64,000 bases of DNA, taken from the NCBI GenBank assembly GCA_026075535.2, contig AP026538.1, forward strand, positions 18,732,337 through 18,796,336, written 5' to 3'. Under the pieces are notes generated by a model that saw nothing but the letters and a program-made list of their open reading frames with translations, had not been told where the DNA came from and did no database searches. Every line of letters begins with the position of its first letter. The stretch's first letter is position 1. Origin of the DNA: Tricholoma matsutake (Eukaryota; Basidiomycota; Agaricomycetes; Agaricales; Tricholomataceae). Of this stretch, positions 43,511-54,631 are shown piece by piece. The translations under genes were made by a program, and so were the position numbers.

Positions 43511-44899
43511 GTAAGTGATCATACTACACTACATACCATTCCCGCGGGTGTGATGACAAAGCACATAGCTGCATCATCACACCTGCCAGCTCATCAACTC
43601 CCACCACCACCACCAACGATGACAAGCACACCACCTCCATCCCCCCCACCTCAACCACCTCAACCCAGCAACTGCCACCACTCCCACTTCACCCCCATCT
43701 CTAGACGAGCCCCAAGACCGGAAACAACTGGTTTTGACGCTGAATGATGCCCAAATGACGCAATCGTCATTTGGGCCATAGTAAGTTTTTTTTTTCATTT
43801 TTTTTTACTTTTGTAAACTAACTAATTCATTTGTTTTGTTTCTAGGTTCTAATCTACATGAGTAACGACAGACTGACATGAGCCAAAGCCACACCCAATG
43901 ATGCCACTGGCAACCCCCCTCCTCCCCATCAAAATGGGATGTGAGGGTATCGATCATGGTCAGGAGCACGGGGAGCAACACCAGGAGACCCCAGAAGGGG
44001 AATACCTGCCCGGTAAGCACCACCCAACCCCTCCCCTCGAGCCACGTCACTGATGAACCGACAACGCACCCACCCCATGCCTACGAGCTGCTGCTCATAG
44101 GGTGGATCATGAGTGCATGGACCCCCCACGACACCAATGACATCCAGCACCCCCCATCACCGCCATGAGCGACTGCTCGCGGGGTGTATATGGGGTGTGA
44201 GAACACGGGAACGGCGTGGAGGGACAATGACGGCACCAAATGACACGCCTATGAGCAGCTGCCCATAGGGTGGTTCATGGGTGCAGATGACAAGGGGGAT
44301 GAACAACAAGGGTGACGAAACGACAAGGGGAAAGGGAAACAATGACCAGAAGGGTAGACAATGGTGACACCCGCCCCACACACGCCCACGAGCATCTGCT
44401 TGTAGGGTGTTTAAGGGGAGGGGGAGGGAGGGAGGGGACGATGGACAAATGCCGCCACCAACATACAATGCACCACCCACCACCAGCCTCGCAAGCAACT
44501 GCTCGCGGGGTGGACAGTGGGTGGAACGACGAGGGAGGGGAGATGAGGGAGGGGAGGTGAGGTGAGGGAGGCAAGACACAACGGAGATGAGAGGGAGGGG
44601 AAACAATGGGACAGGGCTGACGAGACAGCCAACGCGACGCACCACCACCCCCTCCTCCCTGTTTTGCAGAGGGGTGGGTTTTTTTTGTAGAATTTAAAAT
44701 AGTATAATTAAATAGTATAATTAATTCTCCCCCATGCATTTGCGTGGGGGGTTTTTTTTAAATCTATATTAGTTATCTACTCCCTCGCGAAGATGCGAGG
44801 GCTCAACAATTTTTTTTCGAGCTCTTGTGAGACAGGTTAAAAATAAGTGAACTAATCCTAAGTGCTTTAAATGGACTTTATATTACATATTTATTAATG

Positions 44900-44992
44900 C
44901 TCCTGTGGCTCAACTGGTTGAGCACTTGTTTGGTAGTCATGTCACTTATATCCCAAGGTCTAGAGTTCAATTCCTGCTCTGCCCATTTATTT
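44900..44992 (+). other. tRNA-like module (A box and B box) in E2, right
   Basis: TGGCTCAACTGGTTGAGC contains a perfect GCTC/GAGC D-arm stem and matches the A box. AGAGTTCAATTCCTG is the B box. A CTTG/CAAG stem encloses a long anticodon-loop or intron-like segment. The tail CCCATTTATTTTGTAAG is shared with E3. Confidence 0.6.
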
Positions 44993-45275
44993 TGTAAGCA
45001 CTTTCATCAAGTTAAGTCTTCCGAAATGGTGTGGTATTCTGACTACTACCTGTTGGAATTGCATAGGACTTTACTTGGAATTTACTAGGAATTTCTTGGA
45101 AATGAAAGTACATGGTCATCAAGATACATTCCGATCGGATTCCTATTGGACTCCTAGGACTAGTGTCAGACTAGTAAAACTCCTATCGCATTCCGATTGG
45201 ACTCTTATTGGAAAACTCGGACTCCTAGGACTCTGATAGGAATATGGGGGGGAGTGCAAAGTTTACAATGAATTT

Positions 45276-45643
45276 GGTGTGGGATGGACTGGGGACAAAA
45301 TGTGGGAGGTTTTCATCCCATGGACTCATCCCTTACAGGTAGGAAAAGGCATTCTTTTTCACTCATCTTAGTGGTAGATTTTCATGCCAACTCCTGATGA
45401 AACTTATTCCATTTTGGGGTTTATCAATACATGAAAACTATACCATAAATATATCATTTTACACTATCTAAAGGTATGAAATGTGGGATAGTTTTCCTAC
45501 CCCTCAGGCCCCATAGTGCATCTCCTGTGATTACCACGGCTCATGATTCCAGTTGCACTCTTATGATGAATGTCATGTGGAGACCTACCCCGTAATTGGG
45601 GATAGGTAACACTGGAAGGCACTATCTAAGGGAAAAGGATCAA
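45276..45643. other. Gene-free interval between E2 and the gypsy element
   Basis: Contains GATGAAAA/TTTTCATCCC motifs like those at 39.1-39.6 kb, then ordinary sequence up to the LTR. No coding region is supported. Confidence 0.45.
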
Positions 45644-45835
45644 TGTAAGACTCATGTCAAAATACCAGAATGATAGGACAATGTCATGGTATTAAGAGAG
45701 AGCTATACAGGAGTAGATAACAAGCAGAGTGAATGGGGGAAAAAGGAAGAATGGGGAATCCTAATGCGACATGTAGTTGATGTGGTCAGTTGAACCATAC
45801 AAATAAGAGTAAACATGTACATAAGCAGGCTTACA
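45644..45835 (-). repeat. 3' LTR of the Ty3/gypsy element
   Basis: 192 bp, TGTAAGACTCATG...AGGCTTACA with TGTAAG/CTTACA inverted ends. It matches 50077-50268. On the minus strand it is preceded by the purine tract AGTGGGAGGG, as expected of a polypurine tract. Confidence 0.85.
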
Positions 45836-48800
45836 CCCTCCCACTGTTAGAAAAGTGTCCAGGTCCCTAATGAAAGAAACAAGCAAGTAGTAAAGATGTA
45901 ATGAAAATATCACACATCATCAACCAAACAATGGGTGCATTAAAAAACCCAGTGGGAAAAAGCTACTGTGTCCCCTCTGCCCTACGGGTTCACCAAATTT
46001 CCAGTGCTTTGCAATCCATGAGTTTATGTTGAGGTAGCCACAAGTCATTGGCTTCAGAATAGCCAGCCCACCATACCAGGTATTGATAACCACGGCCTCA
46101 CTTTTGCTCATCAATGATCTTCTCAATTTGGTATTCTTCCATGCCATCTTCAGTTAACACTGGTCCAGGCTGCTCATGTTCTTGGGAAGGGAATAGCATT
46201 GCATTGTTTTTGATGTGTCATTTTAGTAGCGAAGGATGAAAACTTGGAAAAGTCTCCAGGGAGTTTGGTAGATGAAGTGTGTAAGAGGAGTGAGTTTTTG
46301 GGGAATGCCTTAGTGACAGTGTATGGACCATCCCACCGAGGGAAGAATTTTGCTATGCGTGATTTATTGCTGGCCTTGTGTTCTCATCGCCAGTTTAGCA
46401 TTGCTAACATGACTTTATCGCCTGGGGCATAAGTGTCTTCAAGACCTCGAGATCTATTTGAATAGAATGCTTGCAGTACTTTTGTACCCAACAAGGCATC
46501 TTTGGCATCAGCGACATCATCGTCAATTCGAGTGATAATATCTCTCACTGTAATCATTTCTACCTCTTGTTCATGGGGAGCACCCAGTACAAGGGGGGAA
46601 ATTATTTGTGGACTGTGTCCCATTTGTAATTGGAACCCAGAGTATCCAGTTGATGTGTTGATACTGTTCATCATGTTGAATCTGATGATAGGTAATGCAC
46701 AAACCCATCCTTTCTGATTGTGTTCAATGTGGAAATGGATACACTGATTCAAGGTTTTGTTTGTTCGCTCACTTGCACCATCTGTCTGTGAATGGTAAGC
46801 GCTCGACATCTTCAGGTGTATGCCTGTCAATTCGTGGAATGCCTTCCAGAATTTCGACACAAATAATTTATCATGGTCACTGATGAGCTCAAGTGGCAGC
46901 CCGTTTTCACAGTACCATTCATTGAAGAATATTAAAGCTAATCCAGGTGCCATAATATCCATTTGAGTAGGGATTAGGTGGATGTCTGAACCTAGATGGT
47001 CAGTCACAGTCAGGAACAGTCATATCCCTTGTCTTCAGGCAAAGGGCCTATGAAGTCTAAGCACACCAAGTCTCCCCTATTGTCAGGGATAGGTAATGGG
47101 TGCAATGGTCCCTTAGGTTTGGTTGTTGCACTTTTGTTGTGCTGGCAATTAGGGCTAGTGCTTAAAGGTCCAGTCCATGTGACTGGAAAATAACTGGAAC
47201 TGGACTGGACCATCAGTCCGGTTTTTTCAAATTTTAAGTTAGAAAACCGCAAAAGACCAGTCCTGACCAGTCATAACCGGTTAAGCACAGCCACGTAATT
47301 CTCTTGTAATTACCTTGAAACTGGTCAAAAAATTAAGCAAATCAGTGAAGAATTGAGTGAGATATCACCAAAAATGAGTTTCCCAATCAGGTTTCAGGTT
47401 GTGAAACCTGTCTTTGGTGATATCTCACTCAATTCTTCACCGATCTGCTTAATTTTTTGACCAGTTTCAAGGGAATTACTATTGGTAGGTTCCCCACAAG
47501 TGGTTTTGAGCAGTTATTCCCACTTCATACATCAGTCCTACTGGCTTTTAGTAAAACTGGTCACATTGGGAAACTCGTTTTTGGTGATATCTCACTCAAT
47601 TCTTCACCAATCTGCTTAATTTTTTGACCAGTTTCAAGGGCATTACTATGGGTAGGTTTCTCACAAGTGTTTTTGAGCAGTTATTTTCACTTTGTACATC
47701 AGTCTTACTGGCTTTTAGTAAAACTGGTCATGACTGGTTAGGACCTGTGTTTTGTGGTTTTTTGTGGTTCTGGTCCAGTTATTTGGTTATTTCCTTTTAT
47801 GGAGGACCGGTCCGGTTCCAGTCTTGCCAAAAATAACGTGAGAACCGGGACCGGACCGGACTTTAAGCACTAATTAGGGCAAGCAGGTACGTAGGCAGAT
47901 TCAAGGTCTCTATGCATATTCGGCTAGTAGTAACAATCATGAATGCTCACATATGACTTGTCAGCCCTGAAGTGGCTGAGTGCATCATGAGCCAAATGGT
48001 ACAGGTCTTTGCGCAGTGTACCATAGTGCGGGATCACGAGTTGGGCACCGATGTACCAAAGTTCATTTTCAAAACGAACACCAGGGGTGCTCTTGTCTGC
48101 CTCGGCAAGTTGTTTGCAAAACTCATCCATTTTGTAACCCAAGCAAATGTCTTGTAAGAAAGATTTGTCTGCAGATATAGTCAATACAGCATTACAAGGC
48201 ATTGCAGTCTTCAACCAGCTATCCCAGCATATGGGTGAGTCCCCTACATCAACATCTTCAGATTCATCTTCCAATGGGTCTTCAGGTAGGCAGGAAAGTG
48301 CATTGGCAACTGTGTTATCCTCGCCACGAATGTAGTGAATGGTCATATTGAATTGAGACAAGTGCTCCATCCAACGTGCTTGTCATCATGATAAGTCTTT
48401 CTGTGTATCAAAAATTTCGAGAGTTTTGTGGTCTGTGTAGACGACAAATTGTGAACCCAGCAGATCTGAACGCCATTTCTTTAACACGCGAATGATCACA
48501 AGCATTTCTTTTTCATGAACCGGGTACTTCTTTTGAGTGCTATTGAGATGCATAGAATCAAAAGCCACAGGCCAAGCGCTTTCCCAAGTTGGGCCCCAGC
48601 TAAGTACAGTGCCAGTGCATTTGTCACTAGCATTGCAAGTCACGAAAATTCTGTTGTCTGTAGGGTGCATGTGGTCAATAACAGTGAGGTATTCTCTGCT
48701 GACTACCAAGCTTTGATCACTTCGAAAGCAATTTGGTGCTCTTTCATCCATGCAGGGAAATATTTTTCACACTCTTTTGTCGTCAGCGGTGTCAGAGTGG

Positions 48801-50076
48801 TTGTGTGTTCTGCAAGGTTTGGGAGGAAGGTTGCAATGTAACGTACCAAGCCTAGAAAGCTCCGCACATCAGTTGCAGATTTAGGTAGCAGCCAGTTCAA
48901 GATCTTGTCCACTTTGGATGAGCAAGCTTCAATCCCCTCCTGAGAGATTTGGTGCCCCAGGAAGATTATTTCTGTAAGGTAGAACTTTGATTTCTTCAAA
49001 TTGCAGTACAGAAAATCTCTGCGCAGTGTTTCCATCACTTTCTCAATGTGCATAGTGTGTTCCCTCAAAGTGTTGGAGTAGATTACTATGTCATTGAGGT
49101 ATATGTGGCAAAAGATTCCGAGGAAAGGACACAGACAAGCAGTAACCTGGTGCTGATGTATGGGAGGAGAGTTGTGGAAACCCTAAGGCATGACAACCCA
49201 TTCGTATAATCCCAGAGGTGTGGTGACTGCCATTAGATGTATGCTCTCAGGATCCATTTTTGTATGAAAAAAGCTGTCAGTCATGTCCAGTTTGCTCCAT
49301 ATTTTGCTGCATCCAGTGTCAGCTAGGATATTGTTGACATGAGGTAGTGGATGGGAATCCGTGACAGTATTCGCATTCAGTTGTTGATAGTCATTTACCC
49401 AATGTGGCAGGACACTGTTATCTGCTTTACACACAAGGAATGTGGGGGATACGTGTTCAGATGATGATGGATGAATGCATCTGGCTTCAAGGTGTTTTTG
49501 AATTAAAGTGCTCCATGCCTCGTGATACTTCTGTGGGCAAGAGTAGTTTCAAGTGGTAATTGTCCTATTCACATCTTTCAGTTTAATTTTGCATTGTACT
49601 GTATCAGGCATTTCATCTACATGTGGGATCAGTGTGAACACATCTGCATATTTATTGTGGATGTAAACATTCATTTTTTCTAACTGTTCAATGGCCCCCA
49701 GCTGTTCAACATGTCCTCAAATTGCCACAATTACATTGATGTTATTCATAGGCTCACACAAGGCATCAATCAATGGTCGACAAGTTGCACACATCTCTTT
49801 TAACTCAGCTAACAGCAGTTTGCAGTTTGCAACACTTGTCGAGATAACGTTTCATAGTTTAACAATAGGTTTATGTACAGGTGGAGCTAAAGGATGTAGG
49901 AGGTCGAACTTTGCAATCATATCTATGGCGGAACCATCACAGACATTTACTGTGATGTTGTTATGATACAGGAAAGGCAGTCCAAGGACAATCAGATGAC
50001 ACAAACCAGGTGCTACAAGTGCGCAAACAGTCCGAGCTGAATACCAATTATTGTGGTCGTGTAATTTAAGTTTTAC
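45836..50076 (-). pseudogene. Ty3/gypsy (chromovirus-like) pol remnant, minus strand, gag missing
   Basis: From 5' on the minus strand: a protease remnant (50076-49852), reverse transcriptase (PLGLYEWVVMP near 49434-49183, then IYLNDIVIYS in place of YLDD, about 49100), RNase H (VTCNASDKCTG, about 48640), integrase H2C2 finger split by B3 (CQHNKSATTKPKGPLHPLP after it), integrase core 47007-46384 (SDHDKLFVSKFW; SSAYHSQTDGASERTNKTLN), and a decayed chromodomain-like tail (46147-45920). There are many stops. Both YLND and NASD result from CpG-to-CpA changes. The coding sequence starts at the LTR edge, so primer-binding site, gag and part of protease have been deleted. Confidence 0.85.
47156..47872. 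mobile_element. Element B3: hAT-like non-autonomous element inside gypsy integrase
   Basis: Ends are TAGTGCTTAAAGGTCC (left) and, read inward from the right, TAGTGCTTAAAGTCCGG. Exact 8-bp repeats ATTAGGGC flank it (47148-47155, 47873-47880). Subterminal zones hold CCGGTCC/GACTGG motifs as in B1. The interior lacks the hairpin and intron modules of B1. Instead it has a ~75-bp unit (TGAAGAATTGAGTGAGATATC and complement) once forward and twice reversed. Confidence 0.85.
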
Positions 50077-50268
50077 TGTAAGACTCACATCGATATACCA
50101 GAATGATAGGACAATGTTGTGGTATTAAGAGAGAGCTATACAGGAGTAGATAACAAGCAGAGTGAATGGGGGAAAAAGGAAGAATGGGGAATCCTAATGC
50201 AACATGTAGTTGATATGGTAAGTTGAACCATACAAATAAGAGTAAACATGTATGTAAGCAGGCTTACA
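50077..50268 (-). repeat. 5' LTR of the Ty3/gypsy element
   Basis: 192 bp, matching 45644-45835 with several differences. The flanks ATCAA (left of 45644) and TCATG (right of 50268) do not match, so no target duplication is evident; deletion or recombination is possible. Confidence 0.85.
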
Positions 50269-51589
50269 TCATGCTCTTAAAATCAAAGTTTACTTTGACT
50301 GTTGATCTTCCCATCAGCATTGATCCATGGATGCTGGTCTTATCTGTACACAGTGATTGTCTAGGCAGAGAATGGCTTCACATATGGGCTGGGGAGTGGT
50401 TGGAAACTGAAGCAAGTGTGACATCCATGCTTCTCACAGTTTTTTGGTATCTGACTAGATTAATTATAGATGGTCTCCAGTGGAATATAATGTTTCCCTG
50501 CCTGTAGACTAGGATGTGAAACTCCTCACATATCTGTGCCTGCCTTAATGAGACCGATGATGTTCAGACCAGCAAGAAAAGAGTTTTGAGTGTAGAGGTT
50601 GAAAGATTGCTTCCCATGCTGCCCACTTCAACACCCAAAATAATATTCATAAAACTCTTAAAAGTTATTTTAGTATCACTAGCTTCCTTTTAGAAAGCTA
50701 TCTCATTAGCATTATAATCAATGAATTTATTTACATGATAAGCCTCGAAACCATCCAAAGACCAAACATGAAGAAAATTAATGGGAAGATAGCAAGATCC
50801 ATAAACAGGAACAAGATGGGCACCCCGAACAAGTGAATCTAGGTGAAGGACAGAACACAATCACTTATTGTTCACATCAAGCTCTGGCTCCACAATCCAC
50901 ATCCCACTTTGCACATCAGGATTATCTCACACTTTCTTGAACCACTCCACAAGTGCACAAGGATATGTTACTCTGCCATACTTGAAAGAGAAAAGAAGGT
51001 GGATGTGCACCACACTCATCCCATGGAAATGTTCCTGGTCATCATCATCAACAACATATACACAGTCATGTCATGGTCACCCCACCACCTAGAGTTGCAT
51101 CATATCTGCTCCCATCGCATGCCATGAATGCCAGAGGGATCACTAGGTAGATCCCTGTAGGTTGGTTATGTAATCATAATACACAATATAACCATTACAC
51201 CACAGTACCTTGTGTAAGGTATCATCTACTTGTGTTAGGTACTGTGGTGCAGCTGTGTGGAAGGATGCCGAGTTTGGCAGCCTACACTAGACTTAGGTTT
51301 ACTAAAAGACAGGATCAATTTATCTTCATTGCATGGAAGTAGGAACCATAAGTTACTACAAATAAAGGAATAGGAAGTTACTATACCTTCATTGCATGGA
51401 AGTAGGAATGAAGGTTAAGGAATAAGAAATAAGTAATATATAAGAAAAAGATTGACCGTGTAAGTCAAAGGCCACATCAAGTGTAGTGTGTGATTTGGGA
51501 AGGCTGCATCGGGCATAGTCACATAATAGGAAGGTACTGCATCAATAGGATAATGTCAGCACTGCTGGATGTGGATAGAAGAGTAATAA
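50269..51589. other. Gene-free interval
   Basis: No gene is supported; the open frames have no recognised motif. A short inverted repeat ACCACAGTACCT...AGGTACTGTGGT lies at 51199-51252. Confidence 0.45.
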
Positions 51590-51747
51590 GGATGTATGGT
51601 GCCATTGCCAGGATGCATGTCGCCAGTTGTTGTTGTTGTATTTGCCGGTGGATGTGCCAGCAGCGAGGGTGATTGTGTCGGCAATGTGTGTGGCTGTGTC
51701 AGTGCCGCAGGAGTGTGTTGGCAGTGTAGGGTGGCCATAACTCACTG

Positions 51748-52063
51748 TAACACAGACATTGGTATATCTGGTGTTGGTGAGTTGTTTATGTGCCGTAGGT
51801 GGCTATGCTATCGCCGGTGGCTGTGCCGGCGGCGAGGGTGGTTGTGTAGGCGAGGTGTGTGGCTGTGCCGGCGCCATGGAAGTGTGTAATGGTGGTGTAG
51901 CAATGTAACACAGACATTGGTATGTCTGGTGTTGGTGAGTTGTTTATGTGCCATAGGTGGCTGTGCTATCGCCGGTGGCTGTGTCAGTGGCGAGGGTGGT
52001 TGTGTCGGCGATGTGTGTGGCATGCCAGCGCCGTGGAAGTGTGTAACGGCGGCGTAGGTAAAT
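51748..52063. repeat. 158-bp tandem duplication (minisatellite-like)
   Basis: TAACACAGACATTGGTAT starts two adjacent ~158-bp units at 51748 and 51906. Each contains GCCGGTGGCTGTG and GCGAGGGTGGTTGTGT sub-repeats. A more diverged relative precedes them at about 51620-51735. The GC content is higher than the surroundings. Confidence 0.75.
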
Positions 52064-52287
52064 TAACTTGTCATAATGTCGTGAGTCTGTGGGGCCAGAC
52101 TTACACTGTGTATGACAAAGCATATAGCTGCGTTGATAGGTCCACCTTGTTGTTCAAGCTTGGAAAACACATCTACAATCGTTGTCAAAGCTCTACAAAC
52201 CCATACAAACCCCTCCAAAGCTCTACAAACCTCTACAAAGTAACAAAAATGCTTCAAAAATCTTTGCAACACTTTGAAATTCTTTGT

Positions 52288-52561
52288 TGTTGAAATTAAT
52301 CCCAGTGATGCATGCTGTATACATGAGGCAATACATGCAGCATACGCATGTTACTGCGCTTACTGCGCATACATGCGGTAAACACATTCCCGAGTCATGT
52401 GACATCCTTAATATTATGTATATAAGGAGAACCTGTACCGTAGTAGGAATACAGTGTTCTTACCTCTGCTAACCCTAGCTGTAAGTCTAACTAAACCCCA
52501 GGTAGGTTGTAAGGAACGTGTTGTCTCTTCCCCTGTGCAGCGTATATAGTCTGCTCCAACA
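52288..52561 (+). repeat. 5' LTR of the young copia element
   Basis: TGTTGAAATTAATCCC...CTGCTCCAACA, 274 bp. It keeps CpG at the two sites (ACGCAT, CCCGAG) where the 3' LTR has CpA and TpG. TATATAAGG lies 150 bp in. Confidence 0.95.
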
Positions 52562-52810
52562 GGTTATGGGCCCTGCTGGGCACATCGCGAACGCACTTTA
52601 ATTAGCTGCGAACGACGTTGACTTCATCGTCTCCAAATTATAACCTTGCGCTCTTCGTGAGCTGCATTGCATTCCCTGTGAGCTGCATATAAAACCTAGG
52701 TTGACTAGGGTTAACCACTCTGAAGGAGTGTTTTCTCCTGAGAACGTTAAACGTGTTTTATTGAGTAAAAAGACTGATTGAGCGCTTTTAACAGCTGCCA
52801 CCACAGAATC

Positions 52811-54631
52811 ATGTCTTCAACTCTTGAAAAACTCGTTCAAACTTTCGACGGATCAAATTACATTCTATGGGCCGACTCAATGAAGGCGTGGCTCAGGTCT
52901 CAGGGCCTCTGGCAAATAACTAGCGGGGTGGAGCAAAAACCACCCCTGGCGCCTCCCTTGACGGCGACGAACGCTACCTTGGTAGCGGATGCTAATGCCA
53001 AGCTCCAGACCTGGAGCAACAAAAACAACCAGGCTATTGGTAGCCTAGTGCTCCGCCTGGCCCCCTCCATTCGGCAGCGTGCCAACACAAAGGACACTGC
53101 TGAGGAGGTGTGGGTTCTAATTCACACCGATTATGGTGTGGATGGCCCCTCCCAAGTCTTTTCGGACTTTAGGTCCACAATAACAATCAAAATCCCGGCT
53201 GCGAACCCCGCACCGGAGATTGCAAGAATGGCAGACAAATTTGAGCGCCTCACGGCTGCTAACGTCGCCATCCCTGAGCTAGTACAGGCGATGATTCTAC
53301 TTGCTGCGATGCCGCGCGAGTACAACTCATTGTCTGCAACGGTCCTTAACACGACCGCCACTGGCGCCTTGACATTTAAACATGTCAAGGACTCCATTGT
53401 TGCTGAAGCCTCAAGGCGCACAGCAGTTGGAAAGCCCGCTGGCCAGCCTCAGGCCAACAAACTTTCCGCTGTTAAGCACAAGGGGGGAAACCCCAAATGG
53501 CAGCCCAAAGAAGGGCAAAACAGCAACGGAGACTCGTCCCAAAAACGTGGACGACGTGGGGACAGAAAGACTAAGGAGGAGAAGCCAAAAGAGAAACATA
53601 CCCACCTCGCCTCCAACGCCTTTACCACCATAAATGGTAATGGCACCATCATACCGCCAATGCCACTCATACAGCGCATCGAGCGACGCGAACACACTCC
53701 CACAAGGGATCCTCGCCGCCGACCGCCTGCACAGGCATACATGGGCACGGCCTCCTCTTCTCGCTCGGTTTACACCGAATACCAGCAAGCTCGAGACACC
53801 CTCGAGCGCATGCAACTTCCGCACAGCGCGAAAAACCTGCGACCGCTGGAAGAGCACCTTACGGTGCGAGAAGGTAAGAGAAGGAGGATAGAGCCAGAAA
53901 CCGAGGCAACGATCGAGGAGGTAGAAGACGATACCGTCTCCCTCGGATCCGAACCTCCAGTAACTGACGAGGAAGTGTGGAAAGCCGTCGATGAACCCCT
54001 TGACACAGGGGCGTATGATGACAGGTCAGTCCTTTTCCCTGCCACAAGCACTAAGATTAAAATTCCTATGAATACAGCGAACTTTTCATGTGAAATTTTA
54101 CCGCTATTAAATGTATCATGGAATTATGTAGATCTTAATATATGTGCTATGTGTGCAAAGGGAGATTGTAAGAAAGGTGCCGACTGGATCATGGATTCAG
54201 GCGCATCAAAACACTTCACTGGTGAAATGAAAGATTTCGCTTCTTACGAGCCTTTACCAAGAAAGGACTCTACCTTGGTCCAAATGGCCACTGGTACTAC
54301 TCATATAGTAGGAAAAGGAGCAGTCTTCATTAGGCACCAGGTAGTATGTAATGGGAAGTCAGAGACGCGTGAAACGCGACTATACCCCGTCTACTACATA
54401 CCCGACATTAATACTCGATTGATGTCAATGGGGGTCTTTTTACAAGATGGAAGTGATGTGTGTGGTTCCTCCGCATACATTTCATTCATCGAGCATGGAA
54501 ACCCAATCATGCATTGTGTCCCTCTAAGGAGGAATGACACGATCTATTGGGCTCGGACTCATATATTGAGCACCAAAAAAGTTAATGTCGTGACCATTTA
54601 TGTCGCTGACTACTTGACTTGGCATAGGTGA
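52811..54631 (+). CDS. Copia gag, protease and start of the pre-integrase region (stops at TGA)
   Basis: The likely start is the ATG at 52811 (MSSTLEKLVQTFDGSNYILW); the upstream ATG at 52778 is in frame but weaker. Residues 1-230 form a copia-type Gag (UBN2-like: SNYILWADSMKAWLRSQGLW, ARMADKFERL). A basic linker follows, but I see no CCHC zinc knuckle, which most copia Gags have. The aspartic protease is at WIMDSGASKHFTG (about 54185). The frame ends at a TGA in LTWHR-stop-LGHPSKEAL, where pre-integrase domains usually carry a second Arg; CGA to TGA is a CpG transition. So it was probably a single gag-pol frame. Confidence 0.9.
   Translation: MSSTLEKLVQTFDGSNYILWADSMKAWLRSQGLWQITSGVEQKPPLAPPLTATNATLVADANAKLQTWSNKNNQAIGSLVLRLAPSIRQRANTKDTAEEVWVLIHTDYGVDGPSQVFSDFRSTITIKIPAANPAPEIARMADKFERLTAANVAIPELVQAMILLAAMPREYNSLSATVLNTTATGALTFKHVKDSIVAEASRRTAVGKPAGQPQANKLSAVKHKGGNPKWQPKEGQNSNGDSSQKRGRRGDRKTKEEKPKEKHTHLASNAFTTINGNGTIIPPMPLIQRIERREHTPTRDPRRRPPAQAYMGTASSSRSVYTEYQQARDTLERMQLPHSAKNLRPLEEHLTVREGKRRRIEPETEATIEEVEDDTVSLGSEPPVTDEEVWKAVDEPLDTGAYDDRSVLFPATSTKIKIPMNTANFSCEILPLLNVSWNYVDLNICAMCAKGDCKKGADWIMDSGASKHFTGEMKDFASYEPLPRKDSTLVQMATGTTHIVGKGAVFIRHQVVCNGKSETRETRLYPVYYIPDINTRLMSMGVFLQDGSDVCGSSAYISFIEHGNPIMHCVPLRRNDTIYWARTHILSTKKVNVVTIYVADYLTWHR

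Larger units (their letters stand above)
43109..45267. mobile_element. Element E2: non-autonomous transposon with hairpin, intron-like and tRNA-like modules
   Basis: Left end is AGGTCTTTACACTCCCCCCC; right end, read inward, TGTAAACTTTGCACTCCC. ATGAATTG (43101-43108) and ATGAATTTG (45268-45276) flank it. Subterminal zones repeat GGAATCC/ATTCCGAT. Inward: minus-strand tRNA-like module (43422-43510); a perfect 12-bp-arm palindrome GCCCAAATGACG...CGTCATTTGGGC (43749-43776); an intron-like segment 43781-43845; five GAGC-hairpins (44081, 44163, 44250, 44383, 44489); C/G hairpins at 44646, 44729 and 44782; plus-strand tRNA-like module (44900-44992). The order matches E1 and E3. No transposase. Confidence 0.8.

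Noticed and set aside
44900..44992. Functional tRNA gene
   Set aside because: A and B boxes and a D arm are visible, but acceptor and T stems do not pair well and the anticodon loop is too long.
53411..54051. Minus-strand ORFs opposite copia gag
   Set aside because: They are shadows of a clear gag/protease frame with recognised motifs.
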